DNA from: Clostridium sp. 'deep sea'
GTDB lineage: Bacteria > Bacillota > UBA994 > PWPR01
Assembly: GCF_014931565.1 (NCBI RefSeq)
Contig: NZ_CP063353.1
Span: 2,728,001 to 2,792,000 of the forward strand
Length of the DNA stretch: 64,000 nucleotides
Direction: 5' to 3'
The notes below the pieces were generated by a model. That model saw nothing but the letters and a program-made list of their open reading frames with translations, did not search any database and was not told the DNA's origin. Position numbers and translations under genes: made by a program. The first letter of the stretch is position 1. Each line of letters begins with the position of its first letter. Positions 1 to 7,717 of this stretch are shown one piece after another.

Positions 1-651
1 GAGGCAGTATTTAACTTTGATGTACCTCAAAATGAAGAATATTATGTACACCGTATTGGTAGAACAGGTAGAGCTGGCCGAGATGGTACAGCATTTACTC
101 TAGTAGCAGGAAAATCAATTTATAAGCTAAAAAATATACAGCGTTATACAAAAACAAAAATTAAAATTAAAGATGTTCCCTCTCGTGGAGACATTGAAGA
201 GGCCAGAACAGCTAAATTAATGAAATCAATAAAAGAAGTATTGGATAATGGGTATTTAAAAGACCAAGTTAAAGTAATTGAGACCTTCTTAGAAGAAGAA
301 GATTACTCACTCTTAGATGTATCTGCAGCATTATTAAAAATGGTTACCCAGCCTAATGAAAATAAAGATGACATAGAAACAACAACAATAGCTGATACCG
401 GTGCTGAACCAGGCATGGTAAGACTATTTATAAATGCTGGTAAAAAAGATAACATTAGAGCTAGAGATATTGTTGGTTCAATAGCTAGTGAAACAGGAAT
501 TCCAGGAAAAGTAATTGGGGCAATATCAATTCATAATAACTTTACCTTTGTAGAGGTGCCAAGAGAGCACGCTCGCGAGGTACTTAAAATAATGAATAAT
601 TCAAAAATTCGTGGCAATGCGATCAATATAGAGCCAGCAAAACCCCGCTAA
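1..651 (+). CDS. DEAD-box RNA helicase, C-terminal part (5' end outside window)
   Basis: The reading frame is open from base 1, so the gene starts before the window. The first residues carry helicase motif VI ([11 protein letters not shown] at bases about 49-81), which contacts ATP and RNA. The last ~75 residues ([19 protein letters not shown] onward) look like the DbpA/CsdA-type RNA-binding domain that follows the helicase core in DeaD/CshA-like proteins. These enzymes unwind structured RNA during ribosome assembly, mRNA decay and cold growth. The family assignment is secure. Whether it is DeaD/CsdA or DbpA cannot be settled without the N-terminal half. Confidence 0.93.
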   Translation, partial: EAVFNFDVPQNEEYYVHRIGRTGRAGRDGTAFTLVAGKSIYKLKNIQRYTKTKIKIKDVPSRGDIEEARTAKLMKSIKEVLDNGYLKDQVKVIETFLEEEDYSLLDVSAALLKMVTQPNENKDDIETTTIADTGAEPGMVRLFINAGKKDNIRARDIVGSIASETGIPGKVIGAISIHNNFTFVEVPREHAREVLKIMNNSKIRGNAINIEPAKPR

Positions 652-663
652 AAATTACAATAA

Positions 664-765
664 TGCCCTCTCTCCGCGTTATACGCAAATTTTTGAACTC
701 TGGAGTACAGCTTGTACACCTGCGTTAAAAAATTAGCTAGTGCCTTGATAGAGAACATTATTGAA
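664..765 (+). repeat. Intergenic repeat, family R1, copy 1
   Basis: About 100 bp that recur with few changes at 897-995. Both copies share a stretch running from CTCTCTCCGCGTTATACG to TTAGCTAGTGCCTTGA. Copy 2 begins AATGTTCTCTC and copy 1 ends GAGAACATT, which are inverted complements, so the full unit has short terminal inverted repeats like a small non-autonomous element. No protein-coding content is visible. Confidence 0.75.
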
Positions 766-802
766 ATTTTTAGGACTTTTAGGTAATAATAAAATTAAAA
801 TA

Positions 803-851
803 ATTGCGACTTCAGCATACTACTGGTATGGCTTCAGCCGCAATTTTTTTT
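803..851 (+). terminator. Probable intrinsic terminator hairpin after the helicase gene
   Basis: AATTGCG pairs with CGCAATT, with an inner CTTCAG/CATAC...GTATG pairing, and the 3' arm runs into eight T. It lies 150 bp after the helicase stop and may derive from the surrounding repeat, since a related CTTCAGCATACT hairpin lies at 12280-12300. Confidence 0.6.
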
Positions 852-896
852 GTGTCTTGACAGAGAACAATCTCAAAAATCTTATTATTAATGAAT

Positions 897-995
897 AATG
901 TTCTCTCTCCGCGTTATACGCAAATTTTTGAACTCCGGAGCACAGCTTGTACACCTGCGTTAAAAAATTAGCTAGTGCCTTGACAGCGAACATTC
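897..995 (+). repeat. Intergenic repeat, family R1, copy 2
   Basis: Second copy of the unit at 664-765, same orientation and about the same length, differing at only a few positions over the core. A third partial 3' end (TTGACAGAGAACA) lies at about 856-868 between the two copies, so the area has been built up by repeated insertion or duplication. Confidence 0.75.
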
Positions 996-1104
996 TTAAC
1001 CTAAATAATCAGCTACAATAACACGTTGTAAACCATATCAATTGTCCCCATGTAGGGGGATGCATTTTATGCATCTCGTTGTGTGGCATTACGTAAATTG
1101 CCAT

Positions 1105-1260
1105 TATAACTCTAACTAACATTTTCTTATAATCAACAAATGTAAATTACGAGTAAGGGGTCAGGCCCCTTATTCGTAATTTAGCATGTGCTTTACCAAT
1201 ATTGTTTGCAATAACAGTCATGTTGAGGCCATACTCCCGTAAAGCTAGCCATACGTTAGA
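1105..1260 (-). repeat. Dispersed repeat, family R3, inverted relative to 12296-12463
   Basis: The minus strand here matches the plus strand at 12296-12463 in order and spacing. Exact shared blocks are GGCCTCAACATGACTG and ATGTTAGTTAGAGTTAT, with a GGCCTGACCCC core between them. Inside it, 1147-1181 is a strong palindrome (ATTACGA, TAAGGGG / CCCCTTA, TCGTAAT) that could form a hairpin in RNA. One minus-strand frame reads about 30 codons without a stop but no family is recognised. Confidence 0.65.
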
Positions 1261-1362
1261 TAATTATAGATATTAGCCCTAAAATGTAAATTAATACTAT
1301 TGTTGTAGCCTAAATAATATATTATGATACATATAGTATTATTTAATAAAGGGGGGAGATTA

Positions 1363-2091
1363 TTGCTTCAGTTAAAAAAAGATATGGAGCTCCAGTTCGA
1401 GAAACCTAAGGTTAAGTTTACTGTTAAAAAGATACTATTCACTATTGTTTACGCTCTTTTATTACAGGCTGTTATTGTAGTATTAATTGGCTCGGTTCTA
1501 GGAACTAACTCAACCTTTATGAAAACACCTGCTGGTAAACTAATCATTAACTTTATTACTGCGGCTACCTTTATATTAGGTGTTTGCGTAATATATAATC
1601 CAACTAAAATTTACAATGAACTATTTAAACAAAACCTAAATATTAAGGTAATATTTAGTGGCTTAAAATGGGGTCTAACAGCGTTTTTAGCTGGATGGCT
1701 GACAAATTGGTTAACATACACAATATATAGCCTAATCGCAGTCAATCCTGAGCCGCAATCAGCCTCACTATTACTTAATTCTTTATCTAATAAACTATTT
1801 GTACCAGCAATAATACTTGTGGGTTTTATAGCACCATTATACGAAGAGTTAGTTTTTAGAGGCCTTATTCAAAGAACCATATCGCAGTATACCTCACCGC
1901 TATTAGGGGTTATAGGAAGTGGATTTTTATTTTCAATAAGCCATTTTGATTTGTACCAAATACCAGGGCTGTTTGTAATGTCATTGTGTTTTAGCATTAC
2001 TTATAAACGCTCTAAAACACTATATACACCAATAATAGCTCACATGGTTAATAACGTTATATTTATAGCATGCTTTGTGTTAATATCTTAG
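1363..2091 (+). CDS. CPBP family intramembrane metalloprotease
   Basis: Multi-pass membrane protein of about 242 aa. It carries the three CPBP (Abi/CAAX-processing-like) motifs in order: EELVFRG (the EExxxR metal/catalytic motif) near the middle, then SHFDLYQ, then HMVNN close to the C-terminus. These conserved Glu, Arg and His residues form the glutamate-type protease site within the membrane. In bacteria such proteins cleave membrane-bound substrates or protect against bacteriocins, but the substrate here is unknown. I choose the TTG at 1363 as start because a GGGGGGAG ribosome site lies just upstream; an in-frame ATG at 1324 has no SD. It stands alone, 113 bp before the nucleosidase gene. 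Confidence 0.85.
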   Translation: MLQLKKDMELQFEKPKVKFTVKKILFTIVYALLLQAVIVVLIGSVLGTNSTFMKTPAGKLIINFITAATFILGVCVIYNPTKIYNELFKQNLNIKVIFSGLKWGLTAFLAGWLTNWLTYTIYSLIAVNPEPQSASLLLNSLSNKLFVPAIILVGFIAPLYEELVFRGLIQRTISQYTSPLLGVIGSGFLFSISHFDLYQIPGLFVMSLCFSITYKRSKTLYTPIIAHMVNNVIFIACFVLIS

Positions 2092-2203
2092 TTTAATTTA
2101 ACCCAAATAAAATTTACGATAGAATTGCTTTTTAGCAGTTCTTTTTTATATCATACATATGCGTAATTGTGTTATAATTACAAAAATCTTAGGGGGTGTT
2201 TTT

Positions 2204-2875
2204 ATGGCTATTGGTATTGTTGGGGCAATGGGCTTAGAGATAAAGTTAATTAAGGAAAAAATGATTAATGTAAAGAACTACAAGTATGCGAGTGTTGAGT
2301 ATTATAAAGGCTTACTAAATGGGGTAGAGTTAGTTTTATTTGCATGTGGTGTTGGCAAGGTAAATGCCGCTATTTATACCCAAATAATGCTAGATAAATT
2401 TAAGATAGATTTTGTTATTCATACCGGTATAGCTGGTGCAATGGCTAGCCATATAAATAGAGGAGATTTAGTAATTGCTAATGATATCACCTACCATGAT
2501 GTTAGGGCTAACCAAATGAAATCACTGTTTCCTTTCTGTGAAAGCTTTCAATGCGACACTAAACTAGTATCATTAGCTAAAAACGCTTGTGAAGGTAATT
2601 TTGAATACCATATTGGTAGAATTGTTACTGGTGACTGCTTTGTTGCAAATAATACCTTAAAGAATAGCATTAAAGAGACCTACAACCCACTTTGTGTAGA
2701 AATGGAGGGTGCGGCAATTGCTCATGTTTGTACCGTAAACAAAGTGCCATTTGTGGTTATACGCTGTATTTCAGATAACGCCGATGATAACGCCAAGTTC
2801 GATTATGACGAGTTTGAGACTTTTTCGGCAAATAAAGCAGCTAGTGTAGTTAATGATATTGTAACAAGTTTATAG
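2204..2875 (+). CDS. mtnN: 5'-methylthioadenosine/S-adenosylhomocysteine nucleosidase
   Basis: Cytoplasmic hydrolase that splits MTA and SAH to adenine plus the thioribose sugar, feeding the methionine salvage and activated-methyl cycles. At about 223 aa it has the normal size. The N-terminus MAIGIVGAMGLE places the conserved Glu at residue 12, as in the E. coli enzyme. VEMEGAAIAHV carries the substrate-binding Glu pair, and RCISDNAD the catalytic Asp. The start is the ATG at 2204 after AGGGGGTG; an in-frame ATG at 2159 would add 15 unrelated residues and lacks an SD. A hairpin at 2881-2913 follows directly. Confidence 0.93.
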   Translation: MAIGIVGAMGLEIKLIKEKMINVKNYKYASVEYYKGLLNGVELVLFACGVGKVNAAIYTQIMLDKFKIDFVIHTGIAGAMASHINRGDLVIANDITYHDVRANQMKSLFPFCESFQCDTKLVSLAKNACEGNFEYHIGRIVTGDCFVANNTLKNSIKETYNPLCVEMEGAAIAHVCTVNKVPFVVIRCISDNADDNAKFDYDEFETFSANKAASVVNDIVTSL

Positions 2876-2880
2876 TAACT

Positions 2881-2913
2881 AAAAAGGGGATATAGCATTA
2901 AATGCTTATCCCC
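2881..2913 (-). terminator. Hairpin between mtnN and the convergent gene; T-run on the minus strand
   Basis: GGGGATA and TATCCCC pair around an inner AGCAT/ATGCT stem. Read on the minus strand it ends in TTTTT and lies just after the stop of the gene at 2922, so it is a good terminator for that strand. It may also end the mtnN transcript. Confidence 0.75.
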
Positions 2914-2921
2914 AAGTTATA

Positions 2922-3446
2922 TTATTGCTTAGTATCATCTTTTACCTCAATGCCGTTAATACAGTATTTATCTTCTTTATTTTTAGTAATATCAAATAAG
3001 AGATATTTTCGCTCATTATTATAGTCTGTATAAAGACCAATAGAAGAAAATCCAGTTTTATATAATACGAATGAATTGAACTTAATTTCTTTAAAACAAT
3101 CTTTAGGTAAATGAACTGTTCTCGGACCGTATCTGTGATTAAAAGTAAGAATAACATTGTCTTTTGCAGGAGATACATCAAATTCGTCGTTAATCTCCTT
3201 TGTTAACCATAATGATTTAATTTTTTCATAGTTTTCACTATTATAATAGTTAATAAATTTTTCTATTAACACAAATACCTCTACAGGTCTATCAAAATCC
3301 TTAATATCTGGTATGGAACTGTCGAGTATAGCTAGTAAAGTAGCTTGATTGTTTTGTAGCAAATTTAACTTATTAAAAATAAAAATATTTAGTATGACAC
3401 TTAAAATAAGTAAGATAATTATATATTTAAGTTTAATATTATTTAT
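2922..3446 (-). CDS. Small membrane-anchored protein, unknown function (apparent AUA start)
   Basis: No family recognised. The frame encodes about 174 aa if read from 3446: a hydrophobic N-terminal segment (IIILLILSVILNIFIFN), then a soluble domain. It resembles the neighbouring gene product in layout and in the stretch INYYNSENYEKIKSLWL, matched by ISYFNEQDFENIKKLWL there. The pair therefore looks like an old duplication. The perfect SD AAGGAGG at 3454-3460 is followed after 7 bases by ATA (3446); ATC is 3 bases earlier. A TTG at 3362 would delete the membrane anchor and has no SD. The gap to the upstream gene is only 21 bp, so they form an operon. Confidence 0.6.
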   Translation of the reverse strand: MNNIKLKYIIILLILSVILNIFIFNKLNLLQNNQATLLAILDSSIPDIKDFDRPVEVFVLIEKFINYYNSENYEKIKSLWLTKEINDEFDVSPAKDNVILTFNHRYGPRTVHLPKDCFKEIKFNSFVLYKTGFSSIGLYTDYNNERKYLLFDITKNKEDKYCINGIEVKDDTKQ

Positions 3447-3467
3447 GATAAAACCTCCTTTCCTATG

Positions 3468-3962
3468 TTAGATATCTGTTTCAAAAAAATCTATTTTCCA
3501 ATTATTATCTGAGTCCCTTTTGAGGTAAAAGGTAAGGTATCCAACACTCGATTCACCTATAGATACTAAAGATAAGAAAGATTCTGATTCATTAAATGAA
3601 AAATAATGGAGACTATGGGCATAATCAAAAATATTTTTACGAAGCATCCATTCCCATGAATCTGAAGTTTTACAGAAAACAATAAATTCATCTTCAATTT
3701 TTACTTCAACATTTAGCCACAGCTTTTTAATATTTTCAAAATCTTGTTCATTAAAATAACTAATGAAATTATCAATCAAATTATATATCTCTTCACTTTC
3801 TGAAAGATTATTACTATGTGGTTTTATAGCATTTAGTTTGAAAGATAAAGACGATACAGCTTTTTTAGCAGATGATAACTGATAATAACCATAAGCATTT
3901 ACTAAGATACTGACAGTTAACAATAAAATACCTATTATAGTAACTATTTTTTTTGTGGTCAT
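3468..3962 (-). CDS. Small membrane-anchored protein, unknown function
   Basis: About 164 aa, unrecognised. A signal-anchor segment (IVTIIGILLLTVSILVNAYG) is followed by a soluble region with the motif ISYFNEQDFENIKKLWL shared with the downstream gene. The likely topology is one membrane helix with an extracytoplasmic domain. I take ATG 3962 because AGGAG lies 7 bases upstream; the ATG at 3968 is too close to that SD. It is first in a two-gene operon that ends at the hairpin 2881-2913. Confidence 0.6.
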   Translation of the reverse strand: MTTKKIVTIIGILLLTVSILVNAYGYYQLSSAKKAVSSLSFKLNAIKPHSNNLSESEEIYNLIDNFISYFNEQDFENIKKLWLNVEVKIEDEFIVFCKTSDSWEWMLRKNIFDYAHSLHYFSFNESESFLSLVSIGESSVGYLTFYLKRDSDNNWKIDFFETDI

Positions 3963-4096
3963 ACACATACTCCTAAAAAGATTATTTAACCAATATTTTA
4001 CATTCCATATCTTTATTTGTAAAGTATTTGAATAATTTTATATATTATCCTTATTGATTATATTAAAATAATATTTCAGATTTACTTTATTAGTTT

Positions 4097-4125
4097 AAAA
4101 GAGACGTCACTTTGACGTCTCTTTT
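4097..4125. terminator. Perfect bidirectional terminator hairpin
   Basis: A perfect 13-bp stem (AAAAGAGACGTCA / TGACGTCTCTTTT) with a 3-base loop. It has A-rich and T-rich ends on both strands and lies between the YeiH-type gene (stop at 4180) and the operon starting at 3962. Confidence 0.85.
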
Positions 4126-4179
4126 GTATCAAATAAGAAAATGATATATTAAGTCAAATAGTAGTTAATACATATTTAT

Positions 4180-5163
4180 CTAAAAAGAAAAGAAACAAAA
4201 TAACCCAGCCACAACACTTATTGCAACAAAAATAACTACAGCAGAGATACCAGCTTTGGCTCCAAAGGATTTAATATTACTAAAATTAACACCCAAGCCC
4301 ATTGCTATCATCGACCATAAAATAAGCTCTTTACTTATTATTTTTAAGATATTTTTAGTAGCTAATCCATAAATATTAAAGTTTAATAATCCTACTGAAG
4401 AAACAACTGCAACCAAAATAAACAATATAATATAGGTAGGAATTTTAGCGTGGCTTTTATTAGCACTACCTTTATTAAAATGTGCACTAAGAAAAACAGA
4501 TACGGGTGCTATTAATACTACTCTAGCCATTTTTACATAGGTAGCCATTTCTAGAGCAACATTATTCCTAGCACCAGCGGCAGCCAAAGCATGAGCTACC
4601 CCCTGTAAAGAGCTACCAGTCCAAAAGCCATATTGGGTATCACTAAAGTTTATAACATTGCCTAATAACGGAAAAATTAATACCCCAACAGCACCTAATA
4701 AACTAATAATGGCAACAGATAGAGCGGTATCATCTTCTTTGGCCTTTATAACAGGAGCAACAGCTACAATTGCCGATGTGCCGCATATTGCTGATCCTAC
4801 ACCAAGTAGAGTAGCTAGTTTAAAACTTAGCCCTAAAAATCTACCAATAACAGGGGCCACAAACACCCCTAAAAACACAACTGTAAAAGCTAAAACAATG
4901 ATTTTAGGTCCTGCCTGATATAAAGCCACAAAATTAAGCTCTACCCCTAATAAGATTATGCCTAATTTTAAAAGCTTTTTAACTGTGTATTTAGTACCAA
5001 TTTGTAAGTGTTTATGCAAGCCAACTGTATTGTTATATAAAATTCCTAAAATAATACCTATTGTTAAGCTATTTATAGGTAAATAATTAGCGAGGGTTTT
5101 TGAGATATATGCTAAAGTTGCACAAAAAAGGATTCCGGGTAATGCTTTACAAAATTTTTTCAT
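4180..5163 (-). CDS. YeiH/UPF0324 family membrane transporter (putative sulfate exporter family)
   Basis: About 327 aa with roughly ten hydrophobic segments and the conserved GSAICGTSAIVAVAPVI stretch near residue 130, the hallmark of the YeiH/UPF0324 family. Some members are annotated as sulfate exporters; the true substrate here is not known. The start is ATG 5163, which has AGGTGG just upstream, rather than the in-frame ATG at 5178 that lacks an SD. The gene is transcribed alone and ends at the perfect hairpin 4097-4125. Confidence 0.85.
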   Translation of the reverse strand: MKKFCKALPGILFCATLAYISKTLANYLPINSLTIGIILGILYNNTVGLHKHLQIGTKYTVKKLLKLGIILLGVELNFVALYQAGPKIIVLAFTVVFLGVFVAPVIGRFLGLSFKLATLLGVGSAICGTSAIVAVAPVIKAKEDDTALSVAIISLLGAVGVLIFPLLGNVINFSDTQYGFWTGSSLQGVAHALAAAGARNNVALEMATYVKMARVVLIAPVSVFLSAHFNKGSANKSHAKIPTYIILFILVAVVSSVGLLNFNIYGLATKNILKIISKELILWSMIAMGLGVNFSNIKSFGAKAGISAVVIFVAISVVAGLFCFFSF

Positions 5164-5398
5164 AGTACCACCTACCATTTTCTAAGATGTATATCTATTA
5201 GCTTACCCAAAATTAGTATAGTAATCAATATATCTTTAACTAGATTTTTAATTGATTTTTGCTGTAGTAGTAATCATTATTGCCATATGGTTATAAAAAT
5301 CAAAATAAACTATTTATAAAATAGGATTGAGTCTAGCAGGAAATGATTGTCATGTGTTTAATAACTAAGTTACCTAAAACAGCATAGGGGGTAAATGA

Positions 5399-6046
5399 AT
5401 GGAAGAAGAGATTTTTTATAGCCCAAAAGAGATATTAACAAGAATACTTGTAGCATTATTTACTCTAAGCCTAATACTTAATGTTTTTATGGTTATTAAG
5501 CTAAGTAAGTATAAAAATATTTTGCATGTTACTGAAACATTATTGCAAACAGAACAGTCTAGATTACAGAAATATATAGCTGGTGAGCAAACTAGTAAAC
5601 AGGAAGAAAAAACAATAATACATATTACTGGGGCAGTAAAAAAACCAGGGGTGTACGAGTTTACAGAGCAAGTTCGTCTTTTTGAGGTAATAGAAAAGGC
5701 TGGAGGCGCACTAGATACTGCTGATTTAGGTGTATTAAATTTAGCCCAAAATGTTTGTGATGAGACTAAAATTTATGTACCCAAAAAGGGAGAAATAGCA
5801 AAGGACATAACTATAAATAACACTAATAGCTCTAGCCCAAATAATGTAAACTCTAAAATAAATATTAATACAGCTACTGCTGATCAGTTAACAAATTTGG
5901 TTGGTATTGGTGATAGCAAAGCTAAGGATATAATAGCGTATAGGAAAACAAATGGAGCGTTTAAAAAAACTGAAGATATTATGCTTGTTAAAGGCATAGG
6001 TGAATCAACATATGATAAAATAAAATCAGTAATTATAGTTAAATAA
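5399..6046 (+). CDS. comEA: ComEA-type DNA-binding competence protein
   Basis: A 215-aa membrane-anchored receptor for incoming double-stranded DNA. An N-terminal helix (about residues 14-33) precedes a linker, then an SLBB domain (HITGAVKKPGVYEF, about residues 75-120), and finally a helix-hairpin-helix domain beginning ININTATADQL and containing GIGDSKAKDIIAYR and VKGIGESTYDKI. This is the standard Gram-positive ComEA order. The start ATG 5399 lies 7 bases after GGGGG. It opens the competence block with yibE/F and comEC. A GCAGGAAA motif at 5336, 63 bp upstream of the start, recurs before three other genes in the window. Confidence 0.92.
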   Translation: MEEEIFYSPKEILTRILVALFTLSLILNVFMVIKLSKYKNILHVTETLLQTEQSRLQKYIAGEQTSKQEEKTIIHITGAVKKPGVYEFTEQVRLFEVIEKAGGALDTADLGVLNLAQNVCDETKIYVPKKGEIAKDITINNTNSSSPNNVNSKININTATADQLTNLVGIGDSKAKDIIAYRKTNGAFKKTEDIMLVKGIGESTYDKIKSVIIVK

Positions 6047-6330
6047 CTAAATATAGGGTACCAAGATGAAGTTTTATTAGGTGAGGTATTGTGATAATAA
6101 AATGTAAATAAGCATTAATTAATATAGCTATATTATTGAGAAGTTAGTTTAAGTGTATAATGGAATAGACTCATTTACCATTTAAAAACTATAAAGTTAC
6201 TAAAGGATTTATTATTAGTGATATTGAATTTTGTAACTATAAGCTAGTTTTAAAAATGAGTATTTTAAAACTAATGAAAATAGTAATAGTTTATTAAGTA
6301 ATTATTGAAAACTAGGAGAAAATATTTAGA

Positions 6331-7455
6331 ATGATAAAAAGGTTTAATAAAATAATTGTATTAACAACTGTTTTTATTTTGGCATTTACCTTGTTTGCAA
6401 ATATTGCAAATGCTGAGGAAGATATGTGGGAGAATTATGAGGAGAACAGAGCTAGGGCCGTAGTTCTCAGTGTAAAAAATATAGAGGTGCAACCTTCTGA
6501 TTTTATTAAAGGCAAACAAGAGGCAATTGTTAAAATAACTCATGGCAAATATAAAGGTCAGCAGTTAACAATAGAAAACACTTTTTCAGGAAACCCTGCT
6601 TTTGATCTTCACCTTAAAAAAGGTGATAAAATTATCTTACTACTTGAGTTCGAAGGCGATAAAATATCGGTTGCTTATTTAGAGGATTATCACCGATTAA
6701 CCATGGTTTATATTTTAGTTGCCCTATTTGCTTTTCTAGTAATTTTAATAGGGGGCTGGAAAGGTGTTCGTTCATTATTAACACTTATTCTTACGGTATG
6801 TTTAGTGTGGTTTATATTAGTACCATTCACTTTAAAAGGTGTTAACCCTGTTTTTGTGAGTGTAATTGTAGCTATTATAGCAGTTATCTGTACATTTTTT
6901 ATAGTTGGAGGCATAAATAAGAAAAGCATTACAGCTATTTTGGGTACAGCTGGTGGTATTATTTTAAGTGGTCTGTTGGCTATGTTCTTTAGCCAAGCAG
7001 CAAGACTAACTGGCTTAAGTATGGATGAGTCTCAAATGTTAACCTATGCTCCCCAGCAAATAGCTTATAACTTTAGGGGTTTATTGCTCTCAGGAATAAT
7101 TATAGGTGCACTGGGTGCTGTTATGGATATTGGTATGTCTATTGCATCATCTATGCATGAAATTAAACAACAGGCTCCTCACTTAGAAACTCGACAGCTA
7201 TTTAGGGCAGGTTTAAATGTTGGTAAAGATGTAATGGGTACTATGGTTAATACCCTAATATTAGCTTATGCAGGTACTTCTTTACCTTTATTAATGTTAT
7301 TTAGAGCGTACAAAATGCCATTAGTACGAGTATTGAATATGGATTTGGTTGTTAGTGAAATAGTTAGGTCACTTGCTGGTAGTATTGGTTTAATTTGTTG
7401 TATACCTTTAACAGCGTTAATAGCAGCTGTCATATACACTAGAAGTAATGATTAA
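6331..7455 (+). CDS. YibE/F family membrane protein, first copy
   Basis: A 374-aa protein with a signal peptide (cleavage expected after ANAEE), an extracytoplasmic beta-rich domain (residues about 30-120) and at least seven membrane helices from residue ~125 to the end. The YibE/F-type core includes GGWKGVRSLLTL and GALGAVMDIGMSIASSMHEI. The function of YibE/F is unknown; a transport role has been suggested for the family. The SD is AGGAGAAA. It is nearly identical to the copy at 7792, differing mainly in the soluble N-terminal domain (for example PSDFIKGKQE against PTFDIKGIQE). Its stop codon overlaps the start of a dead comEC fragment. Confidence 0.88.
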   Translation: MIKRFNKIIVLTTVFILAFTLFANIANAEEDMWENYEENRARAVVLSVKNIEVQPSDFIKGKQEAIVKITHGKYKGQQLTIENTFSGNPAFDLHLKKGDKIILLLEFEGDKISVAYLEDYHRLTMVYILVALFAFLVILIGGWKGVRSLLTLILTVCLVWFILVPFTLKGVNPVFVSVIVAIIAVICTFFIVGGINKKSITAILGTAGGIILSGLLAMFFSQAARLTGLSMDESQMLTYAPQQIAYNFRGLLLSGIIIGALGAVMDIGMSIASSMHEIKQQAPHLETRQLFRAGLNVGKDVMGTMVNTLILAYAGTSLPLLMLFRAYKMPLVRVLNMDLVVSEIVRSLAGSIGLICCIPLTALIAAVIYTRSND

Positions 7456-7622
7456 CACAAGTAACAAAACAACTAAAAAACAAATTAACCACAGATTGAG
7501 TGATTTAATAATCAATCTGTGGTTTTATTACTTTGTTTGCTTCCATTAATTATAACAAGACAGCTATCTTCTTAAATAAGCTATGATAACAGTAAGTTAC
7601 TTATCTTTGTTATAGATTATAT
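7448..7622 (+). pseudogene. Decayed 5' fragment of comEC left by the tandem duplication
   Basis: Begins at the same ATG-overlap position relative to yibE/F as the intact comEC at 8909 and encodes a matching start (MINTSNKTTKKQINHRLSD against MINTSNNTIKKQINHRLSD). It then loses frame through a deletion around 7508-7510 and hits a stop after 30-odd codons. Similarity to comEC continues to about 7622 and then ends. It cannot give a useful protein. Confidence 0.9.
7487..7530 (+). terminator. Terminator-like perfect hairpin inside the comEC fragment
   Basis: AACCACAGATTGA (7487-7499) pairs perfectly with TCAATCTGTGGTT (7512-7524), followed by TTATTAC. The intact comEC has only an imperfect version, so the dead copy now holds a better hairpin. 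It could reduce readthrough from the first yibE/F into the second. Confidence 0.5.
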
Positions 7623-7717
7623 ACACGCAGTTATACAATAAGAACTGAGAATTTGCAAAAAATTTATGATTTAAGGTACTAAGTTTTAATTTAAATCTAA
7701 TTTTCATATCTAGCTCA

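Larger units (their letters stand above)
6255..7622 (+). repeat. Tandem duplication unit, copy 1 (yibE/F plus start of comEC)
   Basis: Very similar to 7718-9085 over the whole length, including the non-coding leader before the SD, the 374-codon yibE/F frame and the first ~170 bp of comEC. The duplication therefore had one end upstream of yibE/F and the other inside comEC. The two copies have since diverged by scattered substitutions, mostly near the N-terminal domain codons. Confidence 0.9.

Noticed and set aside
7448-7545. Short protein from the comEC fragment as a real gene
   Set aside because: After the shared first ~19 residues the frame is shifted by a deletion and gives a chance sequence with an early stop.
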